Assembly (NCBI GenBank): GCA_946886545.1
Contig: CAMPIU010000015.1
Coordinates: forward strand, 1-16,566
DNA length: 16,566 nt
Reading direction: 5' to 3'
DNA from: an uncultured Flavobacteriales bacterium
GTDB lineage: Bacteria; Bacteroidota; Bacteroidia; Flavobacteriales; Crocinitomicaceae
This document shows, piece by piece, positions 1 to 7,934 of this stretch. The notes below the pieces were generated by a model that was not told where the DNA came from, did no database searches, and saw only the letters and a list, made by a program, of their open reading frames with translations. How positions within the stretch are numbered: position 1 is the stretch's first letter; each line of letters starts with the position of its first letter. The position numbers and the translations under genes are program-made.

Positions 1-839
1 AAATCGTACGGATTGTTCGGAATGAGACCTCCTTTACTAGATCCAAGACCAAGGTAAGCCAATTCTACCTGTTTCTTCTTCAGTTCTTCCAACTGTTTTT
101 TCCAAAGCGCTTCATGATCTTCACCATCCGTAATTACCAAGATCGCCTTTCCGGATTCAGTATCTTTAAATTGTTCCTGGGCAACTTCCAAAGCCCGCCC
201 GATATTTGTTCCCTGGTCTGAGATCATAGAAGTTTCAATATCCGGAACAAATAACTTTGCCGCTCCGTAATCCATGGTAAGCGGAAGCTGGGTATATGCA
301 TCATTGGCAAAAATCACAACAGCAATCCGTTCACCCTTCAATTGGTTCAACAACTCCCCGATAGCTTGTTTTGCTGCTGTTAGCCTGCTTACTTCACCAC
401 CACCCATATCTTTTGTGTTCATGGAGTTCGAAATGTCCAGACAAATCACCAAATCAAGTATCCGTTTTGAACCGTTTACTTTTCTTGATCCTGCAACAGG
501 CTGAGCCATGGCCAAAACAATGAAGAAATAAGTACTTCTCAACAAGAAATAATGAAGAAAAGCTTTAGCAGGTTCAAATTTCACCCACAACATCCGGGTT
601 GGGCCGTAACCGGAGTATTCCTTATATATCTTCGCTTTCCAATTCCACTGAATCCAGGATAATACTGCCAAAACCGGAATTACACCCCATAAACCAAGCA
701 TCTCACCGTGAAGCAATTTGACGCCCAATCGATCAAGAGGAACTAATGCATAAACTATCAATACAAGTGACCACCAAATTCCCTCTGAGAAAAGTAAGAG
801 CTTCACCAAACGATTATATGTGTTCTTTTCTTTAATCAT
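1..839 (-). CDS. batB: BatB-like VWA-domain membrane protein, C-terminus cut by window edge
   Basis: The frame is open from an ATG at 839 to the left edge, giving 279 residues with no stop in the window. Three hydrophobic segments lie near residues 19-34, 47-63 and 94-111. A VWA domain follows, with the metal-binding (MIDAS) motif D135-I-S-N-S139, the supporting T211 and the ITDGED strand with D238. This is the BatB layout: membrane helices first, then a periplasm-facing VWA domain. Family members usually continue to another helix near the C-terminus, which would lie outside the window. The start overlaps the end of batA by 8 bp, so the two are probably translationally coupled. Bat proteins are linked to aerotolerance and envelope stress in Bacteroides, but the biochemical role is unsettled. 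BatB is preferred over BatA from gene order and the helix upstream of the usual pair. Confidence 0.87.
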   Translation of the reverse strand, partial: MIKEKNTYNRLVKLLLFSEGIWWSLVLIVYALVPLDRLGVKLLHGEMLGLWGVIPVLAVLSWIQWNWKAKIYKEYSGYGPTRMLWVKFEPAKAFLHYFLLRSTYFFIVLAMAQPVAGSRKVNGSKRILDLVICLDISNSMNTKDMGGGEVSRLTAAKQAIGELLNQLKGERIAVVIFANDAYTQLPLTMDYGAAKLFVPDIETSMISDQGTNIGRALEVAQEQFKDTESGKAILVITDGEDHEALWKKQLEELKKKQVELAYLGLGSSKGGLIPNNPYD

Positions 840-1857
840 CCAGTCTGAATTTCAAGCGTTGAATTCCCCAGGCTATTCCGGAAAACAAGATACTCCAAAT
901 GAAAAATGGAAATAAGGTCAATGGAGGTTCTATAGCCAGGTGCTGATCTTCCATTTTTCGCTTTTCCAGGTGATCGATTTCGGCATAAATTTTTTCAAGT
1001 GATTTTTCATCTTGAGCGCGAAAATATTTTCCATTGGTCAGTTTGGCAATATCCTTCAGAATTTCTTCATCAATTTCTACCGGAAGATTCTGATAGATAA
1101 CTCCGAATGGGGTTGATACAGGTGTTGGTGCCATTCCATTTGCTCCGACCCCGATCGTATAAACCCTGCATTTTTTTTGCTTAGCCAGTTCTGCTGCTTC
1201 CATCGGATCCGGGCCGGTATTACTGCTTCCATCTGTCAAAAGGATGATTACTTTGGAAGGCAAGCTATCACTTCTCAATCTTGTTACAGCAACTCCCAAA
1301 CCACTTCCGATTGCTGTTCCGGGTTCCAGATAGCCCGGCTCAATAGCTGTAATTTGTTCTTTTAATAACTTGTAATCCAATGTTGCCGGACAAGCAGTAT
1401 AGGCCTCGCCTTCGTAAACCACCAAACCTACACGATCACCTTTCCTTGAATCAACGAATTTTTTTGCAACACGCTTTGCCACTTCCAAACGGTTCGGATC
1501 GAAATCCTGTGCCAGCATGGATCCGGAAGCATCAATAGACAAAATAATGTCTATTCCGTTTTTATAATCAATTTTCGGAGGGTCAATGGATGAATTATAA
1601 GGTTCAGCCAAAGTCAAAACCAAGCAGGCCATGGAAAGTGCATAACAGGTATTTATTCCCCATCTGATGTAACGCACCCAACCGATAGAATAGGATAATT
1701 GTTCCTCTTCGGAATTGGCGTATTTCAACTGACCGACACGGTTTTTTTGTAAATATTCCCAAAAAAATAGCAATACGGGAATTGCAAACAAGAACCAGAG
1801 CATGTGTGGACTATAGAAATCATATTCCCAAAAGCAGATGTTGAAGTAGCGACTCAT
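832..1857 (-). CDS. batA: BatA-like VWA-domain membrane protein
   Basis: The 341-residue product has hydrophobic segments near residues 18-33 and 66-84, a VWA domain at about 100-300, and a C-terminal helix near 312-330. The MIDAS is complete: D109-A-S-G-S113, T181 and the LLTDGSS strand with D209. The two N-terminal helices, VWA domain and final helix match BatA of the Bacteroidota Bat operon. Its proposed role is a metal-dependent scaffold at the inner membrane, working with the MoxR ATPase encoded upstream. The start overlaps the preceding stop as ATGA (4 bp), and the stop overlaps the batB start by 8 bp, so this is one transcription unit. M19 is an alternative start just before the first helix, but the ATGA overlap favours 1857. 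No damage is visible. Confidence 0.9.
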   Translation of the reverse strand: MSRYFNICFWEYDFYSPHMLWFLFAIPVLLFFWEYLQKNRVGQLKYANSEEEQLSYSIGWVRYIRWGINTCYALSMACLVLTLAEPYNSSIDPPKIDYKNGIDIILSIDASGSMLAQDFDPNRLEVAKRVAKKFVDSRKGDRVGLVVYEGEAYTACPATLDYKLLKEQITAIEPGYLEPGTAIGSGLGVAVTRLRSDSLPSKVIILLTDGSSNTGPDPMEAAELAKQKKCRVYTIGVGANGMAPTPVSTPFGVIYQNLPVEIDEEILKDIAKLTNGKYFRAQDEKSLEKIYAEIDHLEKRKMEDQHLAIEPPLTLFPFFIWSILFSGIAWGIQRLKFRLDD

Positions 1858-2768
1858 TCCGGAATTTCCAAGGGGCTTAACTCTGTTACTATTTCTTCCA
1901 AACGAAACAAACTGGACCGAATGTGCATGTCATTTAATTCCGTTTTCGCAAACTTAACCATATCTGATTCTTTCAGGAGAACTTCAATTCTACTGATCAT
2001 GTTAAAATCCAATTCTTTCAGTTTCAACAATGTAATTGTTTCCTGAGTAGTACGTTCCATCAGATTCAGTTCATACCTTGAGCTTAAATACATTTTCAAG
2101 ACTGCAGAGAAACCAACGTAATGAGATTTGGTTTTACCATGAAGCCAATCCTCTTTCTTTCGAAGTTGTTTAATTGCAAGAAGCGTTCGTTCTCTTAAAC
2201 TCAATTCTTCCGTTTTCTGAATTTTTCTGCGCCTATTCCATAAAACTGCAATCACAACTACAGCAATTACAAGTACCAGGATCCACCAATATTTTTTGAA
2301 CAGGATCCAATAATCATTTTCCGGTTCGATCGGAATCTCATCTATTCCTTCTTTTACTTTTTTCTTAACGAAACCCACATACAAATTGGGTGCGTGGAAT
2401 GAAAAAGAGGAATCTTTCCAGGTCATCCATAATTCCGGTAAGCGGTATTTAGCAGAATCCCAGGCAATTAACGTATAAACACCTTTCCAATATTTGATTC
2501 CATTCTGCGTGTAACTTGTATCTCTAAACGACTCGATCTCCAATTCACCACCGGGTTTCCAAAGCCTTTCTCCTTTGTGAGTGACTTCACAAATAAAAAT
2601 ATCTGAAATCGGGTTATAATCAAATTTGGCGGGTTTATCCTTAACCAAAATGGTTAAGCGTGCCTTATCTCCGATACGAACGGAATCTTCTCCCCAAAAG
2701 ACGTGCTTTGTTTGCGCAAATCCTGCTCCAAACCACCAACATGCTACTATGGATAACAGGATTCTCAT
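1854..2768 (-). CDS. membrane-anchored BatD/DUF4381-like protein of the Bat operon
   Basis: The 304-residue product begins with a likely signal peptide ending near FAQ19. A predicted beta-rich extracytoplasmic region covers about 20-150, with one transmembrane helix at about 160-177. A charged, predicted helical cytoplasmic tail of about 125 residues follows and includes the ESDMVKFAK stretch at 267-275. One helix between a periplasmic beta domain and a helical tail is typical of the DUF4381/BatD-like proteins found between the DUF58 gene and batA in Bacteroidota. The gene overlaps both neighbours by 4 bp (ATGA), which places it firmly in the operon. It may be an adaptor linking periplasmic VWA partners to cytoplasmic MoxR. 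The family assignment rests on architecture, tail sequence and position. The molecular function is not known. Confidence 0.78.
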   Translation of the reverse strand: MRILLSIVACWWFGAGFAQTKHVFWGEDSVRIGDKARLTILVKDKPAKFDYNPISDIFICEVTHKGERLWKPGGELEIESFRDTSYTQNGIKYWKGVYTLIAWDSAKYRLPELWMTWKDSSFSFHAPNLYVGFVKKKVKEGIDEIPIEPENDYWILFKKYWWILVLVIAVVVIAVLWNRRRKIQKTEELSLRERTLLAIKQLRKKEDWLHGKTKSHYVGFSAVLKMYLSSRYELNLMERTTQETITLLKLKELDFNMISRIEVLLKESDMVKFAKTELNDMHIRSSLFRLEEIVTELSPLEIPE

Positions 2769-3634
2769 TTTCTGCGCTTAAACAATTGAAGTAATGGTAA
2801 ATAAACGTGATCACCTACTTCAAAAAATGCCGCATCAATTCCTAATTGCAGGAAAAATGCTTCGGTTTTTTCTTTTCGCAGGATATAATTTTTTTGATAT
2901 TCTTTTCTTACCTCGGCTGAAGAGCTGTCAATCCAATTGGTAGTATTGGTTTCAGCATTTACCCAGCTGACAAATCCCACACTCGGCAGGCTTGCTTCTC
3001 CCGGATCGCTTACACCAAGAGCTACCAAATCGTGTTTTCTTGCTGTATTTGCAAATCCTTCCTTACTCAATTCCAATTGGGAAAAATCACTGATCACAAA
3101 ACAAATGCTTCGTTGCTTAAAAATATTCCGGGCATACTTCAAGCCCAAATCCAAACTCGTTCCTCCCGAGTTCGGTTTGAGGTTAATGAGTTTACGCAAT
3201 AAAAAATGAACGTGTCCGAAACCCTTTTTGGGCGGGACATAATATTCAACTTCATCCGAAATAAAAATTGCCCCTACCTTATCGTTTTTCTTAGCCGCTG
3301 AGAATGCTAAAGTTGCTGCTAATTCAACAGCTAGTGAAATTTTGGAATCTGTTCCCTGGCCAAAATACATGGATCCTGAAACATCAATAATCAGAAGTAC
3401 CGTCAATTCTCTTTCCTCCTCAAATATTTTGACGAAAGGCTCTCTGAAACGGGCGGTAACGTTCCAATCAATTGTTCTTACATCATCGCCTACCTGGTAA
3501 GATCTGACCTCACTAAAAGACATACCACGGCCTTTAAACGCAGACTGGTATTGTCCGGCGAATACCTGTTCGGTCATACCGCGAGTTTGAAGCTCGATGG
3601 TACGAATGCGCTTCAGTAAGGCTTCTTTATCCAT
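2765..3634 (-). CDS. DUF58 / VWA-like protein, MoxR partner
   Basis: The 289-residue product carries the DUF58 signature at about residues 35-75: a GRGMSF-type start, R44, the VGDDVRTIDWNVTAR block at 48-62, and then the EERELTVLLIIDVSGSM stretch. It also keeps a VWA-type MIDAS, with D84-V-S-G-S88, a GGTS turn with T159 and an ISDF strand with D183. No signal peptide or convincing transmembrane helix is seen, so it is probably cytoplasmic. DUF58 genes almost always sit next to moxR, and this one starts 6 bp after the moxR stop. Its own stop overlaps the next start by 4 bp. It is likely a direct MoxR client or adaptor. The length is normal for the shorter, helix-free DUF58 proteins of Bacteroidota. 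Confidence 0.93.
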   Translation of the reverse strand: MDKEALLKRIRTIELQTRGMTEQVFAGQYQSAFKGRGMSFSEVRSYQVGDDVRTIDWNVTARFREPFVKIFEEERELTVLLIIDVSGSMYFGQGTDSKISLAVELAATLAFSAAKKNDKVGAIFISDEVEYYVPPKKGFGHVHFLLRKLINLKPNSGGTSLDLGLKYARNIFKQRSICFVISDFSQLELSKEGFANTARKHDLVALGVSDPGEASLPSVGFVSWVNAETNTTNWIDSSSAEVRKEYQKNYILRKEKTEAFFLQLGIDAAFFEVGDHVYLPLLQLFKRRK

Positions 3635-3640
3635 GATTGC

Positions 3641-4657
3641 TTATGGAACTTCTACGCGCTGTAACAAACGTTCAATGATTTGTTCCGGCTTGACTCCGTC
3701 AGCTTCGGCTTCATAATTCAAACCTACCCGGTGACGAAGCACATCCATTGCAACGGTTCTAACATCATCCGGGATTACAAAACCACGCTGTTCAAGAAAG
3801 GCGTTTGCTTTTGCCGCCAAAGCCAAATTAATAGATGCTCTTGGTGATCCTCCGTATAAAAGGTATTTTGAAATTTCAGAAACTCCGGCAGTTGCAGGAT
3901 TACGTGTTGCATCTACAATATCTACGATGTAGCGTTCCACTTTTTCGTCCAGGTAAATGGAGCGGGTCAGATGTTTTCCTTTTATCAGATCTTCCGGATG
4001 CATGACGTGCGAGATTTTTTCCAATCCTTCAGGTCTAACATTTGAACGCAATATTAATTGTTCTTCCATTTTGGAAGGATAATCCATAAATACTTTGAGC
4101 ATGAAACGATCCACCTGTGCTTCTGGTAAGGGATAAGTCCCTTCCTGTTCAATAGGGTTTTGGGTTGCCAGTACCAGGAATGGTTTCGGCAAAGGATAAG
4201 TTGAATCTCCGATTGTCACCTGACGTTCCTGCATTGCCTCCAACAAAGCTGCCTGAACTTTAGCCGGGGCACGGTTAATCTCATCCGCTAAAACGAAATT
4301 GGCAAAGATAGGTCCTTTCTTAACAGCAAACTGCTCTGATTTCTGCTGATAAATCAGTGTTCCCGTAACATCAGCAGGAAGTAAATCGGGAGTAAACTGA
4401 ATCCTTGAAAACTCACCGGAAACAGCACTTGAAAGTGTGCGGATCGCAAGTGTTTTTGCTAATCCCGGAACACCTTCCAATAATACGTGGCCGTCTGCAA
4501 GCAATGCAATTAAAAGACTTCGAACCATGTTCTCTTGTCCAACAATCACTTTTCCGATCTCACGACGCAATAAATCGTACTTCAGTCCTTCTGTTTTGAT
4601 TTCATTTGCAACTACTTGCAATTGCTCCGAAGGAGATAAATCAGGTATGTCCATCAT
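3641..4657 (-). CDS. moxR: MoxR-family AAA+ ATPase
   Basis: The 338-residue protein has all the AAA+ motifs of the MoxR family. Walker A is GVPGLAKT at 62-69, Walker B is LADEINRA at 123-130, sensor 1 is ATQNP at 164-168, VDRF lies at 182-185 and the sensor 2 region is GGSPRAS at 269-275. MoxR ATPases hydrolyse ATP as hexamers and are thought to act as chaperones for VWA-domain partners, often for metal insertion or complex activation. This is the first gene of the DUF58-BatD-like-BatA-BatB run, with only 6 bp before DUF58. The second codon is also ATG, so the true start could be 4654. A -7-like box lies about 20 bp upstream. The length and motifs are intact. Confidence 0.95.
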   Translation of the reverse strand: MMDIPDLSPSEQLQVVANEIKTEGLKYDLLRREIGKVIVGQENMVRSLLIALLADGHVLLEGVPGLAKTLAIRTLSSAVSGEFSRIQFTPDLLPADVTGTLIYQQKSEQFAVKKGPIFANFVLADEINRAPAKVQAALLEAMQERQVTIGDSTYPLPKPFLVLATQNPIEQEGTYPLPEAQVDRFMLKVFMDYPSKMEEQLILRSNVRPEGLEKISHVMHPEDLIKGKHLTRSIYLDEKVERYIVDIVDATRNPATAGVSEISKYLLYGGSPRASINLALAAKANAFLEQRGFVIPDDVRTVAMDVLRHRVGLNYEAEADGVKPEQIIERLLQRVEVP

Positions 4658-4675
4658 AGTTTTAGCCTAAGGTCG

Positions 4676-4683
4676 CAAATATG
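4676..4683 (-). promoter_or_regulatory. possible -7 box for the moxR-bat operon
   Basis: Read on the minus strand, the 59-bp gap upstream of moxR contains CATATTTG followed by CGACC. This matches the Bacteroidota -7 consensus TAnnTTTG at five of six fixed bases. No TTG is seen about 20 bp further upstream, so the -33 element is weak or absent. A promoter here would give moxR a leader of about 12 nt and let the Bat operon be transcribed apart from the ankyrin gene. Confidence 0.35.
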
Positions 4684-4716
4684 TGAAAGAATGTTCTTTG
4701 GGCTTTGTAAATGCTG

Positions 4717-5283
4717 TTAAATTATGTTAAGCTCATCCCTGTTCAGGTAACTTAAAATCCGAGGGCTTTTTACCAGATTTTGAATTTTGGTATTTGTTAG
4801 TGACATCGCCAGGGAATAAGCTGTTTGATTATCCTTATTTGTTTTAGTCAGATCTGACCCTGCTTTCACCAGAATTTTTACCAATTTCGGGTTTTGATTC
4901 AGCACAGCATACATTAAAGCTGTATTTCCATCAGGGCCTTGTGTGTTCAGATCAGCACCTTTTTGAACCAATAGAGTCGCCAATTCTGTATTATTCTGAT
5001 AACATGCAGCCTGTAATGCACTTCCTTCACCGGATGGCCTGTTTACATCGGCTCCTTTCTTTATGAGAAATTTAGCGCACTTCGTTTGTCCCCGGTAACA
5101 TGCAATCATCAAGGGATCAAAACCCATTTTATTTACTTTCCGGATAGTGTCTTTATTCAAAGCAATCAACTTTTTAAGCTGTTTAATATCTCCTTTCCGG
5201 GCTGACTCAAAAACATCCTGGGCATGGACATTGACTCCGTTAAAAAGTACGCAACCAAGAAAAAATACTGATTTAATCCACAT
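4717..5283 (-). CDS. exported ankyrin-repeat protein
   Basis: The 188-residue product begins with a signal peptide (about residues 1-21, ending VHAQ). About five ankyrin repeats follow, near 24-50, 53-84, 86-117, 119-149 and 152-180. The middle repeats are the clearest, each with a G-x-T/S-A-L-type turn and a GAD[VL]N-type end, for example KKGADVN and QKGADLN. Ankyrin repeats bind protein partners, and no catalytic residues are present, so this is probably a periplasmic binding or scaffold protein. The start lies inside the end of the upstream T9SS-type gene (11-bp overlap) and the stop is 59 bp before moxR. That makes co-transcription with the upstream gene likely and with the Bat operon possible. 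Partner and function are unknown. Confidence 0.85.
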   Translation of the reverse strand: MWIKSVFFLGCVLFNGVNVHAQDVFESARKGDIKQLKKLIALNKDTIRKVNKMGFDPLMIACYRGQTKCAKFLIKKGADVNRPSGEGSALQAACYQNNTELATLLVQKGADLNTQGPDGNTALMYAVLNQNPKLVKILVKAGSDLTKTNKDNQTAYSLAMSLTNTKIQNLVKSPRILSYLNRDELNII

Positions 5284-7381
5284 ATATTCTAAAGAATGAC
5301 GATCTGTTATTTTGCTGAAGTCTTACCACATAGATTCCTGCCGGAAGATTGTCCAGGACCGTTTTCTTTGAATAGATCCGGCGAACCAGCTTTCCTCCCG
5401 CATCAATTATCTGACCTTCCGAGTAATCCGTCTGAATCACCAATTCTTTTCCGGACCAGGAATACTCATTGATAGATAATTCTTGCAATCCCATTTCGAG
5501 TTCCGTACTAAATGACCAGCTTGTGGTATCTGCAATTCCTGCAAATAAATTTCCTGAAGCATCCGTAACCGCATCGTTATCAATCAGGATGTGGTAATTA
5601 TAGGTAATATTCAATCCCGTTTGGTTCAAGGCAACTGAATTACTTGTAATAGCAATATTGCTTAAAGCAATACTGAATTCCTGAACCGTTCCGTCATTCT
5701 CGCAAACCAAATAAAAACTTCCCGGTCCGAACAGGATATTTTCATCGAAAGTAACTGTCGGAATCACGTTCAAAGGAACATCAATACTATTATCTGCCGG
5801 ATTCAAATTGGAAATAGCGGGTGCAGTGAAATCCCCAACGGTGAAGTTCCACAAGGTATTTGTTGTGATTCCTGAAAAGTTATTTCCACTTAAATCCTGA
5901 ATAAATCCCGGTGAAATGTGGACGTAGTACGCTGTGTTTTCGCTTAACGAATTGGTCGTTGAGAAATTAACCGTAGAACCTGTTACACTTATCTGTGCTG
6001 ATCCCGAACCAAATGATTCTACTAAGATTCCTGCGGAAGTAAAAACTTCAATTGTTCCAGAAGCCGCAATTTGCACGTCCTCTGTAAAAGAAATGCTGAG
6101 GTTTCCGGCGACAGGGACATTAATGGCATCATCTGCCGGAGAAAACGGTCCGACAGCTAAAGGAGAAGTGAGATCATTGGTATTGAAATTCCAGGTGGTG
6201 TTATTTGTAAACCCAACATAATTATTATTGGACAAATCTTTAATCGCCCCTGATTGAACATGGACATAATAACTTGTATTCAAGACCAAATCGGTGGGAT
6301 CAATGGTTACGGTATTCCCTGAGATCGTAATCAATGAACTCGCAAGTACATCATAAGATTCGACGAGCGATCCTCCTGCATCATAGAGTTGTATTTCACC
6401 TGTTCCAGCTTGAACTGCCTCATTGAAAGTAAGAGCCAACGGGGTAGTAAGAGCTACTTCAACTGCGTTATCTGCAGGGATAAAAGGTGAAGCAGAAAGA
6501 GCGGGTGGAGTCACATCATTCGTATTGAAATTCCAGGTCGTATTGTCAGAAATTCCTCCAAAGAAGTTATTTGCAGCATCTTTAAAGGCTGTAGCGTCTA
6601 TTTGAATGTAATAAGGAGTATTTATGACCAGATTACTCGGCGGATTATAAGAAAAAGTCGATCCGATAATGGATACATTCGGGTTACCACTGGAAACCGT
6701 TTGAATCACATTATTGCTTCCATCATAGAGTACCAATGAACCAGCTCCCCATGAGATGTTTTCCGAGAAATTAATTGTCAGGTTTGTCGAAATACTTGCT
6801 CCAACCGCATTGTCTGCCGGAGTTGTAGTTGAAATCGCAGGAGGTGTTACATCCGGAACGATCCAATTACGAACGATTCCACTTGCACGGTTACTTGCTC
6901 CGTGATACTGTAACTGATTTGTGGCACTCGGTCCTTTCGACCAAAACAAATTTTGAGTGGTGGAAGCAAAGTTGAACGTTACATCATTCGCATCACCCGT
7001 ACTTAAGGCTCTTGTTGCTACGATCGTTCTATTTCCTCCGGAAACATTATTAGAAACAACCGTCCAGTCCTGCTGTGCATCAACAGTAGGCTCATTTCCC
7101 TGTCCGATCATGCGGTGATCACGTAATTGAAGCGGGGCAACACCTGTTCCCAATGTCGACCAAATAATTGCATCGTTTCCGTTAGCCATCCCTGTGCCAA
7201 ATCCGAAGGCCAAAAAGCGATCCGAAGGACCCTGAACAGTTACAGTGATATCAGTAGTTGTCATCACGGCTCCGAAATACATTCCGCTACCAACCGTAAG
7301 CTCGGAAAATGTAATTTCTTTTGTTTGACCAAATGTCAGGAATGGACAAATCAAAAACAGCAAATAGTAAATCTTCTTCAT
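5273..7381 (-). CDS. secreted T9SS cargo: DOMON-like domain, four Big_5 Ig-like repeats, sorting domain
   Basis: The 702-residue product has a signal peptide (about 1-19, ending FGQ). Residues about 22-172 resemble a DOMON domain: RFLAFGFGTGM at 55-65, a NDAIIW strand at 69-74 and QYHGASNR at 158-165. DOMON domains bind haem or sugars in secreted proteins. Four Ig-like repeats of the SbsA/Big_5 type follow, near 179-289, 290-404, 405-517 and 518-627. Each begins near PADNAV or a variant, has a [FV]-[ST]-E-x-[IV]-type strand and an NTxYY[VI]-type strand, and all but the last end near TTWNFNT. The C-terminus (about 631-702) is a T9SS type A sorting domain ending in an AGIYVVRL strand. The protein is likely exported through the outer membrane and anchored or released there. 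The ankyrin gene overlaps its end. The ligand is unknown, and the DOMON call is the least certain part. Confidence 0.87.
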   Translation of the reverse strand: MKKIYYLLFLICPFLTFGQTKEITFSELTVGSGMYFGAVMTTTDITVTVQGPSDRFLAFGFGTGMANGNDAIIWSTLGTGVAPLQLRDHRMIGQGNEPTVDAQQDWTVVSNNVSGGNRTIVATRALSTGDANDVTFNFASTTQNLFWSKGPSATNQLQYHGASNRASGIVRNWIVPDVTPPAISTTTPADNAVGASISTNLTINFSENISWGAGSLVLYDGSNNVIQTVSSGNPNVSIIGSTFSYNPPSNLVINTPYYIQIDATAFKDAANNFFGGISDNTTWNFNTNDVTPPALSASPFIPADNAVEVALTTPLALTFNEAVQAGTGEIQLYDAGGSLVESYDVLASSLITISGNTVTIDPTDLVLNTSYYVHVQSGAIKDLSNNNYVGFTNNTTWNFNTNDLTSPLAVGPFSPADDAINVPVAGNLSISFTEDVQIAASGTIEVFTSAGILVESFGSGSAQISVTGSTVNFSTTNSLSENTAYYVHISPGFIQDLSGNNFSGITTNTLWNFTVGDFTAPAISNLNPADNSIDVPLNVIPTVTFDENILFGPGSFYLVCENDGTVQEFSIALSNIAITSNSVALNQTGLNITYNYHILIDNDAVTDASGNLFAGIADTTSWSFSTELEMGLQELSINEYSWSGKELVIQTDYSEGQIIDAGGKLVRRIYSKKTVLDNLPAGIYVVRLQQNNRSSFFRIYVD

Positions 7382-7398
7382 AAGGAGTGTTTATGTCA

Positions 7399-7429
7399 CA
7401 AACTTATTCCATAAAGAGTTAGCAATCAA
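7399..7429 (-). promoter_or_regulatory. Bacteroidota-type promoter for the DOMON/Big_5 T9SS gene
   Basis: On the minus strand, TAAGTTTG (7406 down to 7399) is an exact match to the -7 consensus TAnnTTTG. A TTG at 7429-7427 lies 20 bp upstream, a normal -33 spacing. The implied transcript starts about 10-15 nt before the ATG at 7381. This probably drives both the T9SS gene and the overlapping ankyrin gene. Confidence 0.6.
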
Positions 7430-7430
7430 T

Positions 7431-7438
7431 TATTTTTG
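7431..7438 (+). promoter_or_regulatory. possible -7 box for the zinc-ribbon gene
   Basis: TATTTTTG on the plus strand matches TAnnTTTG exactly and abuts the -33 element of the divergent promoter on the other strand. No clear TTG lies 17-23 bp upstream. Its use would give a leader of about 60 nt before the ATG at 7507. Confidence 0.35.
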
Positions 7439-7506
7439 GGATTATTATTTCTCTTTTGTATAAATCGAGTATTTTTCTGTTTCAATTAACGAAATCACTG
7501 GATAAT

Positions 7507-7869
7507 ATGTTAGAGCGTAAATGCCTGGAATGCGAACAAAAATTGAGTGGGCGGAAGGATCAAAAGTTTTGTTCCGACTACTGCAGAAATACCTATAATA
7601 ACAGATTGAATGAGGACGCCACTAAATACGTAAGGCGGATCAATAACATTCTCCGCAAGAACAGGCGTATTTTGGCAAGTTTAAATCCAACGGGGAAAAG
7701 AACTGTGGATGCCATTACTTTGGCTGAAGAAGGATTCAATTTCCACTATTATACAAACACTTATCAGACACAAAAAGGCAATACCTATTTCTTCTGTTAC
7801 GAACAGGGTTATTCAAAATTAGATGGTGATCAATACGTTCTGGTGTTGAAACAAGACTACGTGAAATGA
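7507..7869 (+). CDS. small zinc-ribbon protein (DUF2116-like N-terminus)
   Basis: The 120-residue product opens with a CxxC-x12-CxxxC zinc-ribbon (C6, C9, C22 and C26 in MLERKCLECE...FCSDYC). A basic helical stretch of about 35 residues follows (RNTYNNRLNED, then VRRINNILRKNRRILASL). The second half looks like a small mixed alpha/beta region rich in Tyr and Phe. The zinc-ribbon resembles the DUF2116 type seen in small proteins thought to bind nucleic acid or ribosomes; this is inference. The frame is open from a TTG at 7456, but ATG 7507 is the better start because the zinc-ribbon begins right after it and the extra residues are unremarkable. It is monocistronic and convergent with the next gene. 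Function is unknown. Confidence 0.82.
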   Translation: MLERKCLECEQKLSGRKDQKFCSDYCRNTYNNRLNEDATKYVRRINNILRKNRRILASLNPTGKRTVDAITLAEEGFNFHYYTNTYQTQKGNTYFFCYEQGYSKLDGDQYVLVLKQDYVK

Positions 7870-7919
7870 ATGGAAAATTGAAAAGGTTAGTCCCCTCTTT
7901 CTCTTGTCAATTTTACATT
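7869..7919. terminator. inverted repeat between convergent genes, likely bidirectional terminator
   Basis: Arms at 7869-7885 and 7903-7919 are complementary at 15 of 17 positions, with a 17-nt loop containing CCCCTC. The left arm is A-rich (ending GAAAAG) and the right arm is T-rich, so either strand could form a hairpin next to a T-rich tract. It starts at the stop codon of the zinc-ribbon gene and ends 15 bp before the stop of the minus-strand gene. A second partial copy of the right-arm motif follows (TTTTCAATT, about 7925-7933). Confidence 0.55.
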
Positions 7920-7934
7920 TTTAATTTTCAATTA

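Noticed and set aside
7381..7390. AAGGAGTGT next to the T9SS gene start, resembling a Shine-Dalgarno sequence
   Set aside because: It is on the plus strand, while the gene reads on the minus strand. No plus-strand start follows at a suitable distance.
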